A DNA stretch of 64,000 nt from Campanula takesimana. Taxonomy: Eukaryota > Streptophyta > Magnoliopsida > Asterales > Campanulaceae. Position 1 is the first letter of the stretch. Each line of letters begins with the position of its first letter. The notes beneath the pieces are model-generated. The model saw only the letters and a program-made list of their open reading frames with translations. It made no database searches and was not told where the DNA came from. The translations under genes and the position numbers were made by a program. Location of the stretch: positions 248,001 through 312,000 of the forward strand of contig JAOWBW010000049.1 in the NCBI GenBank assembly GCA_026119855.1, given 5' to 3'. Positions 1 to 10,100 of this stretch are shown here, piece by piece.

Positions 1-373
1 TATCATATTCTTTAAAATGCAATACTTATTTTGAAAAAAACAAAAATAATGACATTTATTTTGAAAAATGGGAGTACAATATAAAATAGCATAAACAAGC
101 GTGAAGATAGATGTTCATGTGATTTTCATTTTAAGTTATAAGCATGCATGACTATCTATATGACCCAAACTTAAAGGCATACTTTATCAGTTTTGAAATA
201 GTCGTCACATTTTAAATTTGTCTCATAATGAATGCTATCTTTCTTTTTTAGTTCGTTCGATAATCAATGTCGCATTTCTAAATAGGGAAATAATTTTAGT
301 GCAATTTTATCATTGTATAAATAATGCATAAACTAGTAAAGTACATCCCTTAAATACATTGACAACTTCCGTC
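1..373. other. AT-rich intergenic sequence, no gene seen
   Basis: No ORF or recognisable repeat boundary is visible. The stretch is AT-rich. The sequence AACTTCCGTC at 364-373 is the left target-site duplication of the SINE that follows. Confidence 0.6.
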
Positions 374-568
374 ATTTTTTTTTTAAAAAAAATGGGTTTT
401 TTATTTCATTAAAAATAGATAAATTGCCCTTAGGCTACATCAAATGGCCATGACGGCTACAGCTAGGCCTATAAATAGGCTAACACAAATCTCCCTAACG
501 AGATTCGAACTCAAGACCTCCTAATGGGAAGCTAACACCGGATACCGCTTGAGCTAGAACTCTTTGGT
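374..568 (-). mobile_element. tRNA-derived SINE with target-site duplication
   Basis: Read on the minus strand, the element starts with a tRNA-like head. An A-box-like TAGCTCAAGCGG lies at about 545-556 and a B-box-like AGTTCGAATCT at about 501-512. It ends in an A-rich tail near 374-400. The 10-bp direct repeat AACTTCCGTC occurs at 364-373 and 569-578, which is what retroposition leaves. Box A, box B, the A-tail and the duplication together define a Pol III SINE. The family name is not known to me. Confidence 0.8.
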
Positions 569-999
569 AACTTCCGTCCTTAAAAAAACATTGACGACTT
601 AAATATAAATATAGTAACATTTATTTTGATAATTTATAAATTTATAGTTAGGTAAGTCTCATTCTAACATTTTCATCAACACAAAAAAAAAAAAAAAAAA
701 AAAAGAGAAGAAAAAACCTAAAGGGGGCACATTGCATCTGTCAGTAGTTGAGAGAGAGAGAGGTCAAACCTAGTCCATCATTCAGGGGCTATTGTGATCT
801 TTTCAGAAAAATACCTTGATAAATAAATTAGAAAATAGTGGGGTAAGTCTAATAAAAAAGTGAGTTAGAAAATAGTAGTAGTTGATAGATGTCTTAATAA
901 TGTGCACATTTTCGATGTACACGAGAATTAAGGAGGAGGGTAATTGTTATGAGAATGAAAAGTGAGATAGGAAAAAGAAAGTGAGTTAGAAAAGAGTAA

Positions 1000-1175
1000 A
1001 TATAAAGTCACAAAAAAATCTCACAAAACTTGGCTCACAAAATGATGTGTTAAGATTTTATTGGTGTTTTTAATTAAAGTGTGGCGGGTCCACAATCGCT
1101 GCAACCAATAAAATATCGTCACCTCATTTTGTATCCATCATTTTATAGACTTCTTTTGTGCCCCTAGCATTGCCC
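1000..1175. mobile_element. MITE of the AGCAATGCTAG-end family (degraded)
   Basis: The right end reads TTTTGTGCCCCTAGCATTGC, and the interior has CCAATAAAATATCGTCACCTC. The same interior and end recur at 24005-24180, 30130-31350 and 31370-31475. Related ends are found at 48549-48724 and 48981-49146. The left end is poorly preserved. The superfamily is uncertain. Confidence 0.5.
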
Positions 1176-1253
1176 GTTAGAAAATTGTACATGAGAATAT
1201 AAATTAGTTTTTAACTAATGGAATAAAATTCTTAAAACACTAGAAAAAAAAAA

Positions 1254-1495
1254 TACTACATATGTCCCGCTTTAAGGTTTTTACGTTTTTTTTTGTCTGT
1301 CCTCTATCCCAATTTAAGGATCTTACTTTACTTTATTACTTAAAATGGACCATGAAACCCACCTATCATTCTCACAATAAAAACTCCCTACCCACTTTCT
1401 CTTTCCTACTTTACTTTTCACACTCACACAATTTATTTTATCTTAATTTTTGTGCAAAATCAAACTAAGAACATTAATTCGGGACGGAGGGAGTA
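1254..1495. mobile_element. Stowaway-like MITE, upstream of UGE
   Basis: The right end is GGGACGGAGGGAGTA at 1481-1495. The left end is a decayed TACTACATATGTCCCGC. The last 40 bp of this element are also part of the duplicated block found again at 3765-3806. Confidence 0.6.
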
Positions 1496-1602
1496 ATACA
1501 ATTAAATTAATTGCTACTACAAAAACTCCCTGGCATTGTCAGTTTCCATTCCCCCTTCCCTCAAACAACGTACTATAAAAACCCATCTCCGAATTCTTCT
1601 CT
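1455..1602 (+). repeat. 148-bp direct repeat, copy 1 (UGE promoter duplicate)
   Basis: This is essentially identical to 3765-3912, with one visible difference (GGGACGG against GGGATGG). It contains the end of a Stowaway, then the UGE promoter with the TATA-like CTATAAAA at 1573-1580, and it stops at the same base as the second copy. The two copies flank the fold-back element. The outermost 6-7 bp (CAAAATC) also resemble the element end, so the true repeat may be about 141 bp. Confidence 0.9.
1573..1580 (+). promoter_or_regulatory. orphan TATA box in duplicated UGE promoter
   Basis: CTATAAAA in the same context as the functional-looking box at 3883. Any transcript from this copy would run into the fold-back element rather than directly into UGE. 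Confidence 0.5.
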
Positions 1603-3771
1603 GGCAAAATTCCTTTAGGCCCCTTCTCCCAGATGTTTTCTCCATAAAAGCTCACGCGAGATGCAAAATTCCAACTAACCCCAAAGCCGAAACAAAATGC
1701 CATAAAAGCCCAAAAACCATCACTCAGCCCAAAAACCAACAAGCCCAATGCTAAGCCTGATGCCCCGACCCGACCCGATGCCCCGACCCGCACAGGATCC
1801 GAAACCCACTTACCAATCCACCCGTTTTAATTAGAAAAAAAAATGTTGACACTAGGTTTTGAACCTAGGACCTTTTGTAGGACAACCACATCTTAACCAC
1901 TAACCCACTGCATTGCTTTGTTCAATTTTTGCAATATTTATTATTAGTAACAGCATTCTATACGAAACTAAATTACAAAAATTGAGATTTTACAATCAAT
2001 TAATGAAAATCTTGAATATTCACACAAAAAAAAAACTTTTGATATATGTATATATTAGAATATTAAAAACATCATTTAAGAATATAAAATATCTAATGCT
2101 TTTTATTAAAAAAAATATGAAAAACCTAAAAAATAAATTAAATTGTAATTGTGAAAATACATTATTTCAAAAACTTTTATAATTTTTTAATTATTACCCT
2201 TCTTTTAAGGCATTTATTTACATAAATGACACCAACTAAGTCTATTATATACTGAAAATATGAGAATTATAAGAAAATAAATTAAATAACTCTTATGAGA
2301 CATGTAAAAAAGTCTTGTAATTTGTATCAAAGTCTTGTAAATTCTTATGAAACATGTAAAAAAGTCTCATATCAGACTTATGAGAGTCTATTTACAAGGT
2401 CTCATAGCAGACTCATGGTGCATTTTTTAGGTCTCATAATTTGTATCAAAGTTTGTAAATTCTTATGAAACATGTAAAAAAGTCTCATATCAGACTTATG
2501 AGAGTCTATTTACAAGGTCTCATAGCAGACTCATGAGTCTCTCAAATGTCTCATAAGTTCATTTTTTAAGTCTTATAATTTGTATCAAAGTATTGTAAAT
2601 TCTTATGAGACATGTAAATAAGTCTCATATCAAACTTATAAGTGTCTATGCAAAAGGTCTCATAACAGACTTATGAAGGTCTATTTACAAGGTCTCATAA
2701 CAGACTCATGAGTCTCTCAAAAGTCTCATAAGTGCATTTTTATGCCGTATATTTTGTATCAAAGTCTTGTAAATTCTTATGAGACATGTAAAAAAGTCTC
2801 ATATCAGACTTATGTATGTCTATTTACAAGGTCTTATAGCAGACTCATGAGTCTCTCAAAGGTCTCATAAGTGCATTATTATGCCTTATATTTTGTATCA
2901 AAGTCTTGTAAATTCTTATGAGACATGTAAAAAGTCTCATATCAGACTTATGAGTGTCTATTTACAAGGTCTCATAGCAGACTCATGAGTCTCTCAAAGG
3001 TTTCATAAGTGCATTTTTTAAGTCTTATAATTTGTATGAAAGTCTTGTAAATTCTTATGAGACATGTAAATAAGTTTCATATCAGACTTATGAGTGTCTA
3101 TTCACAAAGTCTCATAGCAGACTCATGAGTCTCTCAAATGTCTCATAAGTGCAAATGGCAATTTGGTAATAAGGACTTAAATATTTTCATTTTATATAAA
3201 TAATTTACTGGAAGGTGATAGTAAAAAAATAAAAATAAAAATTCGATATTACATAATTATAATTTAATTTATCTTTAAGATCTTTTATATTTTATCTAAT
3301 AAAAGATTTAAATACTTTATATTTTAAATCATTTTTTTTCGGTTTTTTATTTTACAAAAGGTTGATGTTTTGGGAATAATCAAGAATTTTATTAATTGGT
3401 TTAGAATCTTGTTTTTTCTTTAGTTAGATTCATTTAGGCGCAATAGTAATAGAATATATTGCAACAATTGTATCAAACATTGTGTTGGTGTAGTGGTGAA
3501 GTCATTTATTTTCACAAGAAGTGCTTGGGTTCAAGTCAAGCATACTACAAATTAAATTTTTAATAGTCAAATGGATGGATGAGGGCCACAGGTGGGCTGG
3601 GAGGCGGGTCGGACTGGGTGGGCTGGGCGGCGGGTCGGGTTGGGTGGGCTGCAGCGAGTCGGCCTTGAGAATAAGGGGCTGAGATGGGCGCTGGGCTTAG
3701 GTGGAATTTTGATCTGGCCATGGATCTTTATGGGATAATTATCTGGCCCAGGGGGCCTAGGGTCCAAAATC
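1603..3771. mobile_element. fold-back element with tRNA-like boxes and internal tandem array
   Basis: The ends are inverted: TTTAGGCCCC near 1614, and its counterpart, reading CCTAGGCCCCC on the minus strand, near 3755. The similarity continues inward for about 600-670 bp (1603-2275 against 3155-3771, inverted). Shared landmarks include GCAATATNTATTATTA-like and CCTTCNNNTAAGGCATTTAT-like blocks. Each arm has tRNA-like boxes facing inward from the ends as TAGTGGTTAAG with GGTTCAAAACC (about 1846-1911, minus strand) and TAGTGGTGAAG with GGTTCAAGTC (3491-3537, plus strand). The centre is the tandem array at 2280-3155. No coding capacity is seen. Part of a second copy lies at 21623-22760. Confidence 0.75.
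2280..3155. repeat. tandem array, about 110-140 bp unit, internally palindromic
   Basis: About seven imperfect units recur. Each contains TTCTTATGAGACATGTAAA, then TCTCATATCAGACTTATGAG, then TCTCATAGCAGACTCATGAG, then TCTCATAAGTGCATTTT and a spacer TTTGTATCAAAGTCTTGTAA. The core TCTCAT..ATGAG is itself a dyad, so the array can fold. The same unit in the opposite orientation makes up 22261-22760. Confidence 0.9.
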
Positions 3772-3912
3772 AAACTAAGAACATTAATTCGGGATGGAGG
3801 GAGTAATACAATTAAATTAATTGCTACTACAAAAACTCCCTGGCATTGTCAGTTTCCATTCCCCCTTCCCTCAAACAACGTACTATAAAAACCCATCTCC
3901 GAATTCTTCTCT
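3765..3912 (+). repeat. 148-bp direct repeat, copy 2 (adjacent UGE promoter)
   Basis: Second copy of 1455-1602, directly joined to the UGE leader. It begins with the truncated right end of a Stowaway (GGGATGGAGGGAGTA at 3791-3805) and ends just before the 5' untranslated region. Confidence 0.9.
3883..3890 (+). promoter_or_regulatory. TATA box of UGE
   Basis: CTATAAAA lies about 230 bp before the UGE start codon, which leaves room for a leader beginning near 3910 that is rich in CT and CACCGCC. No other TATA-like box is closer in a suitable context. Confidence 0.6.
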
Positions 3913-4116
3913 CGTCCATCTGTCAATACTCCAAATATTCCCTACTTCCCTGGTTCAGATCTCTCGTTTCAACCTGTACATACACATTACATACATCAAT
4001 TTTTCCGTCTATATTTCTATCACCACCGCCACCGCCATCGCTGCGTGTGTGTGGTGTGTATGTGCAAAATTTTGTTTCAATTTTTGGCTGGCTAATTTTT
4101 TGATTTAATTTTAGCC

Positions 4117-7100
4117 ATGGCACCGCTGAACATCCTCGTCACCGGTGGTGCCGGCTATATAGGTAGTCATACGGTTTTGCAGCTGTTGCTCGGGGGTAAC
4201 AAGGCGGTCGTCGTCGATAATCTCGATAACGCCTCTCGAATTGCTATCGACCGTGTTACCGAACTCGCCGGTGCTTTCGCTTCTAATCTCTCCTTTCATC
4301 AGGTTTGCTCGATTTCCCCGTCCATTTCCTTTCGTTTTTCCGATTTGCATGCAAAAAATTCGTTCCTGTTTAATTGTTAATCCGTGTGTGCGGAATTGAC
4401 CTTTTTTGGAGTGCGCGTTCGGTTTGTTAGGTTGAATTGTTTTGTGTTTGAGATTTCGTATGTTCGAATTTGAGATAATATTATGTTTGATGGAGTTATC
4501 TCTAGCGGTTTAAATGTAAATATGGGCTGATTTGGGAAATTGAAATGCGCTTCACTTAAATGTTCCAATTTCAGAAATGAAAAACAGCATACTTGATTCA
4601 ATTGATTTTGTGCTTAATTTGAGTTAATTTTGTCTTGATGAAATCATCCGTATAAATTAAAACTGCTCTTATTTTTGAATATATGGATTTTATTTTTATT
4701 TTTTATAGAGTTGAATGGTTTGTGACTTTTATTAACTTTTTTTGGAGTTTGAAGGATACATATCAGTTTGAATGTTATAAAGTGAGAAGAAATGTAAACA
4801 GTTCAACTTTCTCTTGAATTTAAAAGCTTGAATTTTGTTATGGAATTAAATTGTTTATGGGATGAAGTTGCGTTAGGTGGGAGGTGTTAATGTTATAGTT
4901 AAATAGTGAATTTCAATTGAGTTAGGAAATGTAAAATTATGCTTGCTTCAGGATTTCTTTTTATTGATTTTGTTGGTTATGTGCTTAACATTTGTTATTT
5001 AATTATTTTAACATGCTTTATTTGTACTACCTCCGACCCAAAATAAATGTCCAAAAATCTTCAAATTTGCTATTTGAAATTTCTGGACATTCATTTAAAG
5101 AACGGATGGAGTAATATAAATCATCATAGACTAGTTCATTAGCCATTTAAATATAAATATACATTCTGATCGTTTAACAGTTGGTTTTGAATTAAAGTTA
5201 CATTTTCTTTTATTGCCTTGGACCTGATATATGATTTACTGATTTTCTTATCTTTGAGGGACTTATTGTGCTTGAGTTTTTTAATTCAGAAGACGTTTGA
5301 TTTTCAAGACTCTCTGTTTATTTTATGATTAGAACTAGTGTGTTAATAATGTTGATAATTTTCTCTTATCTTGGTTGAAAACTCTAAAGTGATAATATCA
5401 TCCTTCTTATGGATCAAAGAGGAGCATGCTTCTAATGTTAAATAATTTTTCTCCTTTTTGATTTTTAGTAGATGAAAAATTTGCTTTACAGTTTGAGTGT
5501 TTGTCCATGTCTTTACATCTGGCATGTTTATATGTTGAAGAAAATCATATCACATGAGTCTGTGCCCGCTTTCTTGACGGTGAATTCTATTTACAAGGCA
5601 TCACTGCGTACAAGGCACGATAATGCCAAAAATACCCTTACCCGGATACGCGTGTTTCGTGTACACGCTCACGAAATAATGGGTTTATTTCGTATAGTTT
5701 TACACGAAATATACAAAAGTAGAAGTTGTTAGTTTCGCATGATTTTACACGAAATATTGCGATGCGTTTCATCCAAGTTTACACGAAACATAACAGTGCA
5801 TTTCATAAATATTTACACGAAATAAAGCCATGTTGTTCACCTAATTTGACACGAAATAAACAAGTCTGATGCATAATTCAAACATCCAAACAAACAAATG
5901 TCATACAAACTGGATAATTCAAAAACCAATACATGATACACACATACTATGACCTATTTCTTGCAATTCTTGCTTCGTTCGCCGCATTTGAGAGTCGATT
6001 GAATGTGTCTATCCGAGCTCTGTAGGGCATGACCAGGTTACTTGCGCTTGGATCACGTTCATTCTCCCAATATATCGCTGGTGATGGTATTGGGTAATCA
6101 TTATCTGACATGTGCAGCTGCAAAAGTAATAAAATAGTTAAATATAACGAATTTAAATAAGAGACAATAAATAAGCAACAATTCCACAAATAAACAGTGC
6201 TACAAACAATCTACAACAATAAATCATCAATCTACAATTTTTATTTTTTTTTCCAGTTACAGATTACATTTCGTGTTGATATACACGAAATATTGAGAAC
6301 AATCTCGTGTAAAAACACACGAAATGGTAGTCAACATTTCGTGTAACTCTATACGAAATACACAAAATGGTTTAGAGTTCATTTCGTGTTGTTTTACACG
6401 CATTGTTATTGTGTGTTTCGTGTGAAATCACACGAAATGGTTCTCAACATTTCGTCTGAAATCACACGAATATTGAGAATCATTTCGTGTGATTTCACAC
6501 GTAATGGTGAGAACCAACTCGTGTGTGTTCATATGAAACACATAAATACAACTCGTGTAATACCACACGAAACCAACCAAGCATTTCCAGATTTTTGCAA
6601 ACCACGAATTCGTACACAATTCGAAAAATAAACTCCAAATAAAGCAATAAAACACAATTACAACAATGTAGGATCAAATTTAAACAACAATTACGCATTA
6701 TTAGGATCGAATTTAGGCATAAAAGTCTAGTTAGGATTTTAAATTGAAAGTTAGGGTTATAGGATTAGGAATTACCTGTGTACCGGCGGTAGAGGAGGCG
6801 GCGCCGGCGCCGGACTTTCCGCCGACGGTGGGTAACTTCTTCATTGTTTGCGGTTGTCGTCGAAGTGGCGGAGGAGGTGTCGGCGTCGTCTTCGTGTGCT
6901 CGTGTGCGAGAGAGATGGAGGGACGGGTTTTGTTTTTTCAAACTGAAGGAAATGGGGTATTTTTGAGTATATATATGAGGGCATATTAGTCATTTACTCA
7001 TGCCTTGTAAATAGTGTGCCTTGTAAATATGTATACCCTTTCTTGACCTATCATTTTATATTTCGAACTGTGATTTCATATTGGTTTAATGCATGCCCTA

Positions 7101-10100
7101 TGTTATGGAATTATGGGTTTGAGAAAGATTTTTAGTTATCTTGTCTATTCTTGGATTTTACAGCATTCTCTCTCTCTCTCTCTCTCCTTTTTTTCTTTTT
7201 GAATTATTTAAAAATGTTTCTAAGATACAAGAACATAGCATGAACTCCAACTATAGATCCACATGTCTTTAAGACTCTTCAGTCATGCAGAGCTGTGTTG
7301 TCATTATATGTATAACTGATAATGAGAACTGTGGTTTAACTGTAGGTAGACATCAGGGACAAGCCTGCTCTAGAGAGTATTTTTACTGCAACTAGGTAAA
7401 CTCTCTCTCTCTCTCCTCCCCCTATATATATATATACGTGTGTGTATATATATATATATATATATGTAAATGTATATACATATCTATGTATGTTTTTTTT
7501 TGTCTTTAATATTTATTCGACCTACACTCTTAAGGCTCTGTAGGATAAACTATTATTGGTGTCACTCATAGTTATTAAAGGCCCTAGGCGCACCAAGGCG
7601 CAAAAGGTGTGCCCGGAGCCTAGGCGCAAGGCGCAAGGTGGGCGCGCGCCCGGGTGACGATGCCCGCAAAAATGCCTTAAAATACTAAAAGTATAGTATA
7701 CATTATACAACATCAAGATAAGCAATAAATCAAATGCAAGTAGTAAATCAAACATACGTTATAAGTCATAAAAGAAACAAACATAAATAGATGTTCAAAC
7801 AAGCATAAAGAGAAGTTCAAACAGAAGGACTCTAAGTCTAAATCCTATAAAATGATAAGCAGTTGTTAGTTTGAAGGAGTTCCTGGTGATTGCTACTCTT
7901 ATACAAAGTTATGGTGCATGTACATGAGAGAGTCATGGGAGAGGAAGAGTAATAGTCACGCATTAGGTTTTAATTACAATTTAATTGATGGTCAATTGTT
8001 GTGCCCGGAGCTAGGCGCACCTAGGCTCCAAAACTGAGCCTCTCAGTGCCTGGAGCTTAGGCGCGCGCCTAGGCGCGCCTTTAATAACTATGGTGTCACT
8101 CACGCCTCAACTCCTATTTCCCCTTGATCAGTGCCTTATATATCTAAATAAAATGTTTGGACCCTGTTAAAGCGTTATTGATTCACTCTATATTTATTTT
8201 TTCCTGCCAAAAACTGCTCACCTAACATTGTGCTTGTGCCGATGTTGTTATGTAGGTTTGATGCTGTTATACATTTTGCCGGATTAAAAGCAGTTGGTGA
8301 AAGTGTGCAGAAGCCGTTGATGTATTATAACAATAACGTCATCGGTACCATTACATTATTGGAAGTCATGGCTGCTCATGGATGCAAGAAGGTACTTACA
8401 TACCTATTGGATTTGGTGAAACTTGATGTAAAAATATGTGCCTTCCATGCTTGGTTACTTTCATGGTTATGGGCTTTTTTTCCACTTACAATTTGCATCA
8501 TGCTCCTGCAACATGATGTAAATGTGCTTTACGATCCACTTTCTCGTTGTGTCCTGAATTTCTTATATTGCGGGAGTATTTGGATAATTGAAACCTTGAA
8601 AAACAGGTTCATGTGAAGGTATAGGTTTATATATGAGGCTATTTCTTAAAGGCATGTGCATTTTGTTGTTGTTGTTGTTGTTGCTGTAGTTGTTGTTGTT
8701 CTGGAATATGTTAATGCTTCAAATTTATTGAAAAATGTTTCTCGTTGAATCTATATGCTCACACTTCTTTATTGCTCATCAATTTTTTCCATATAAATTT
8801 GGGAAAACGATAAATCTATTTCTTGTTATTTTGGCTGATGTGATTTGCTTGATCGTATTAAACTATTCCAGCTAGTGTTTTCATCATCTGCGACTGTTTA
8901 TGGATGGCCGAAGGAGGTACCGTGCACTGAGGAGTTCCCGTTATCTGCAGCAAATCCTTATGGACGAACCAAGGTACCATTTGTCTGTTTTCTTGAGTAA
9001 TATTTCATAGAAAGATAGATTTGTTTCAATTGGATATAACTAGAGTTTTCCTTTACCTCTCCACTCTGGGGACCACATGGTAGTCCCTCTTAAGATTATC
9101 TAAGAGAGTTTTACTTTCAGCTCATGATAGAGGACATTTGCCGTGATATTTACCGTGCCGATTCTGGGTGGACAATTATCTTGCTGCGGTACTTCAATCC
9201 AGTTGGTGCACATCCTAGTGGACGTATTGGTGAGGATCCTCGTGGCATCCCAAACAATCTCATGCCCTTTGTTCAGCAAGTAGCTGTTGGCAGGCTACCT
9301 GCACTCTCAGTTTTTGGAACAGACTACAAAACTAAGGATGGAACTGGGGTATGCCATTGTTTTTAGTTTTTCGTTTTAATGTTAGAATACATACATATTT
9401 ATATGTGCATTTGTTGTTTGACTGCTTTTTGCATTATACCTTAGATTTAAACCCAAAAGCTAGTGGCAGAGCTGCACTATAACAAATGGGAATCATCCCC
9501 TTTGCCTTTTGAATATAGACAATTTAACACTTTGTAGTTATAATTAATTTGATTTTGTACCTCTAAAATTGTTAATTTAATCATTTTTACTCCTTTTCTG
9601 TTGGGAAAAATTTGCAATACGTTTAAATTTTACCCCCACTTAACTGGAATCCTTACTCCGCCACTAATTAAAAGGCTATAATGACTATTTTAGTAGGGAC
9701 GTTTCAGAAGATTATGTGTAGTGCCAACATTCCAGAAAAAAAACATCTCCCTGTGCCGATGAATTTTTCGTTAGAAGTTTCATCATATATTTGTCTTTGA
9801 AATTTTCTGTGGTTCTTTTTGGTGTGTAATGGTGCGGTTGGGAATGAAGATCCTTCTTCCCTCCCAGACAGCACTGGCTTCATCCAGGCTTTCTCTATCC
9901 TCTCAATCTGAAGGCAGTTGTACAACTTTGTCGAGAATGTTGTTTCACTTAGTTAAGATATAATACAGAAGAAAGTTGTTTCATGTGGTATTCACAATTA
10001 TGTATTGTACCACTGACTTAGGAAACAGAGGTATTAACTTTTAGAACAAAGTCGAACAAACTTATTCTTGTATCACCTGGTCCTCGACTTTCGAGGACCA

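Larger units (their letters stand above)
5579..7037. mobile_element. MULE-like (Mutator-type) non-autonomous element in UGE intron 1
   Basis: An exact 10-bp duplication, CTTTCTTGAC, lies at 5569-5578 and 7038-7047. The ends are inverted: GGTGAATTCTATTTACAAGG on the left and GGTATACATATTTACAAGG on the right, read inward. The two share TATTTACAAGGCA and CACT. A target duplication of 9-11 bp with G-starting TIRs is typical of Mutator-like elements. The interior has two blocks of ACACGAAAT/ATTTCGTGT half-sites (5640-5860, 6260-6570), a GC-rich segment (6780-6920) and a two-exon antisense ORF. No transposase is visible. Confidence 0.85.

Noticed and set aside
2280..3155. CRISPR-like repeat array
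   Set aside because: The units are contiguous degenerate tandem repeats without unique spacers, in a plant transposon.
3480..3545. A genuine tRNA gene
   Set aside because: Boxes A and B are present but no cloverleaf or acceptor stem could be formed. The same applies at 1846, 21840 and 34877, so SINE-like heads are preferred.
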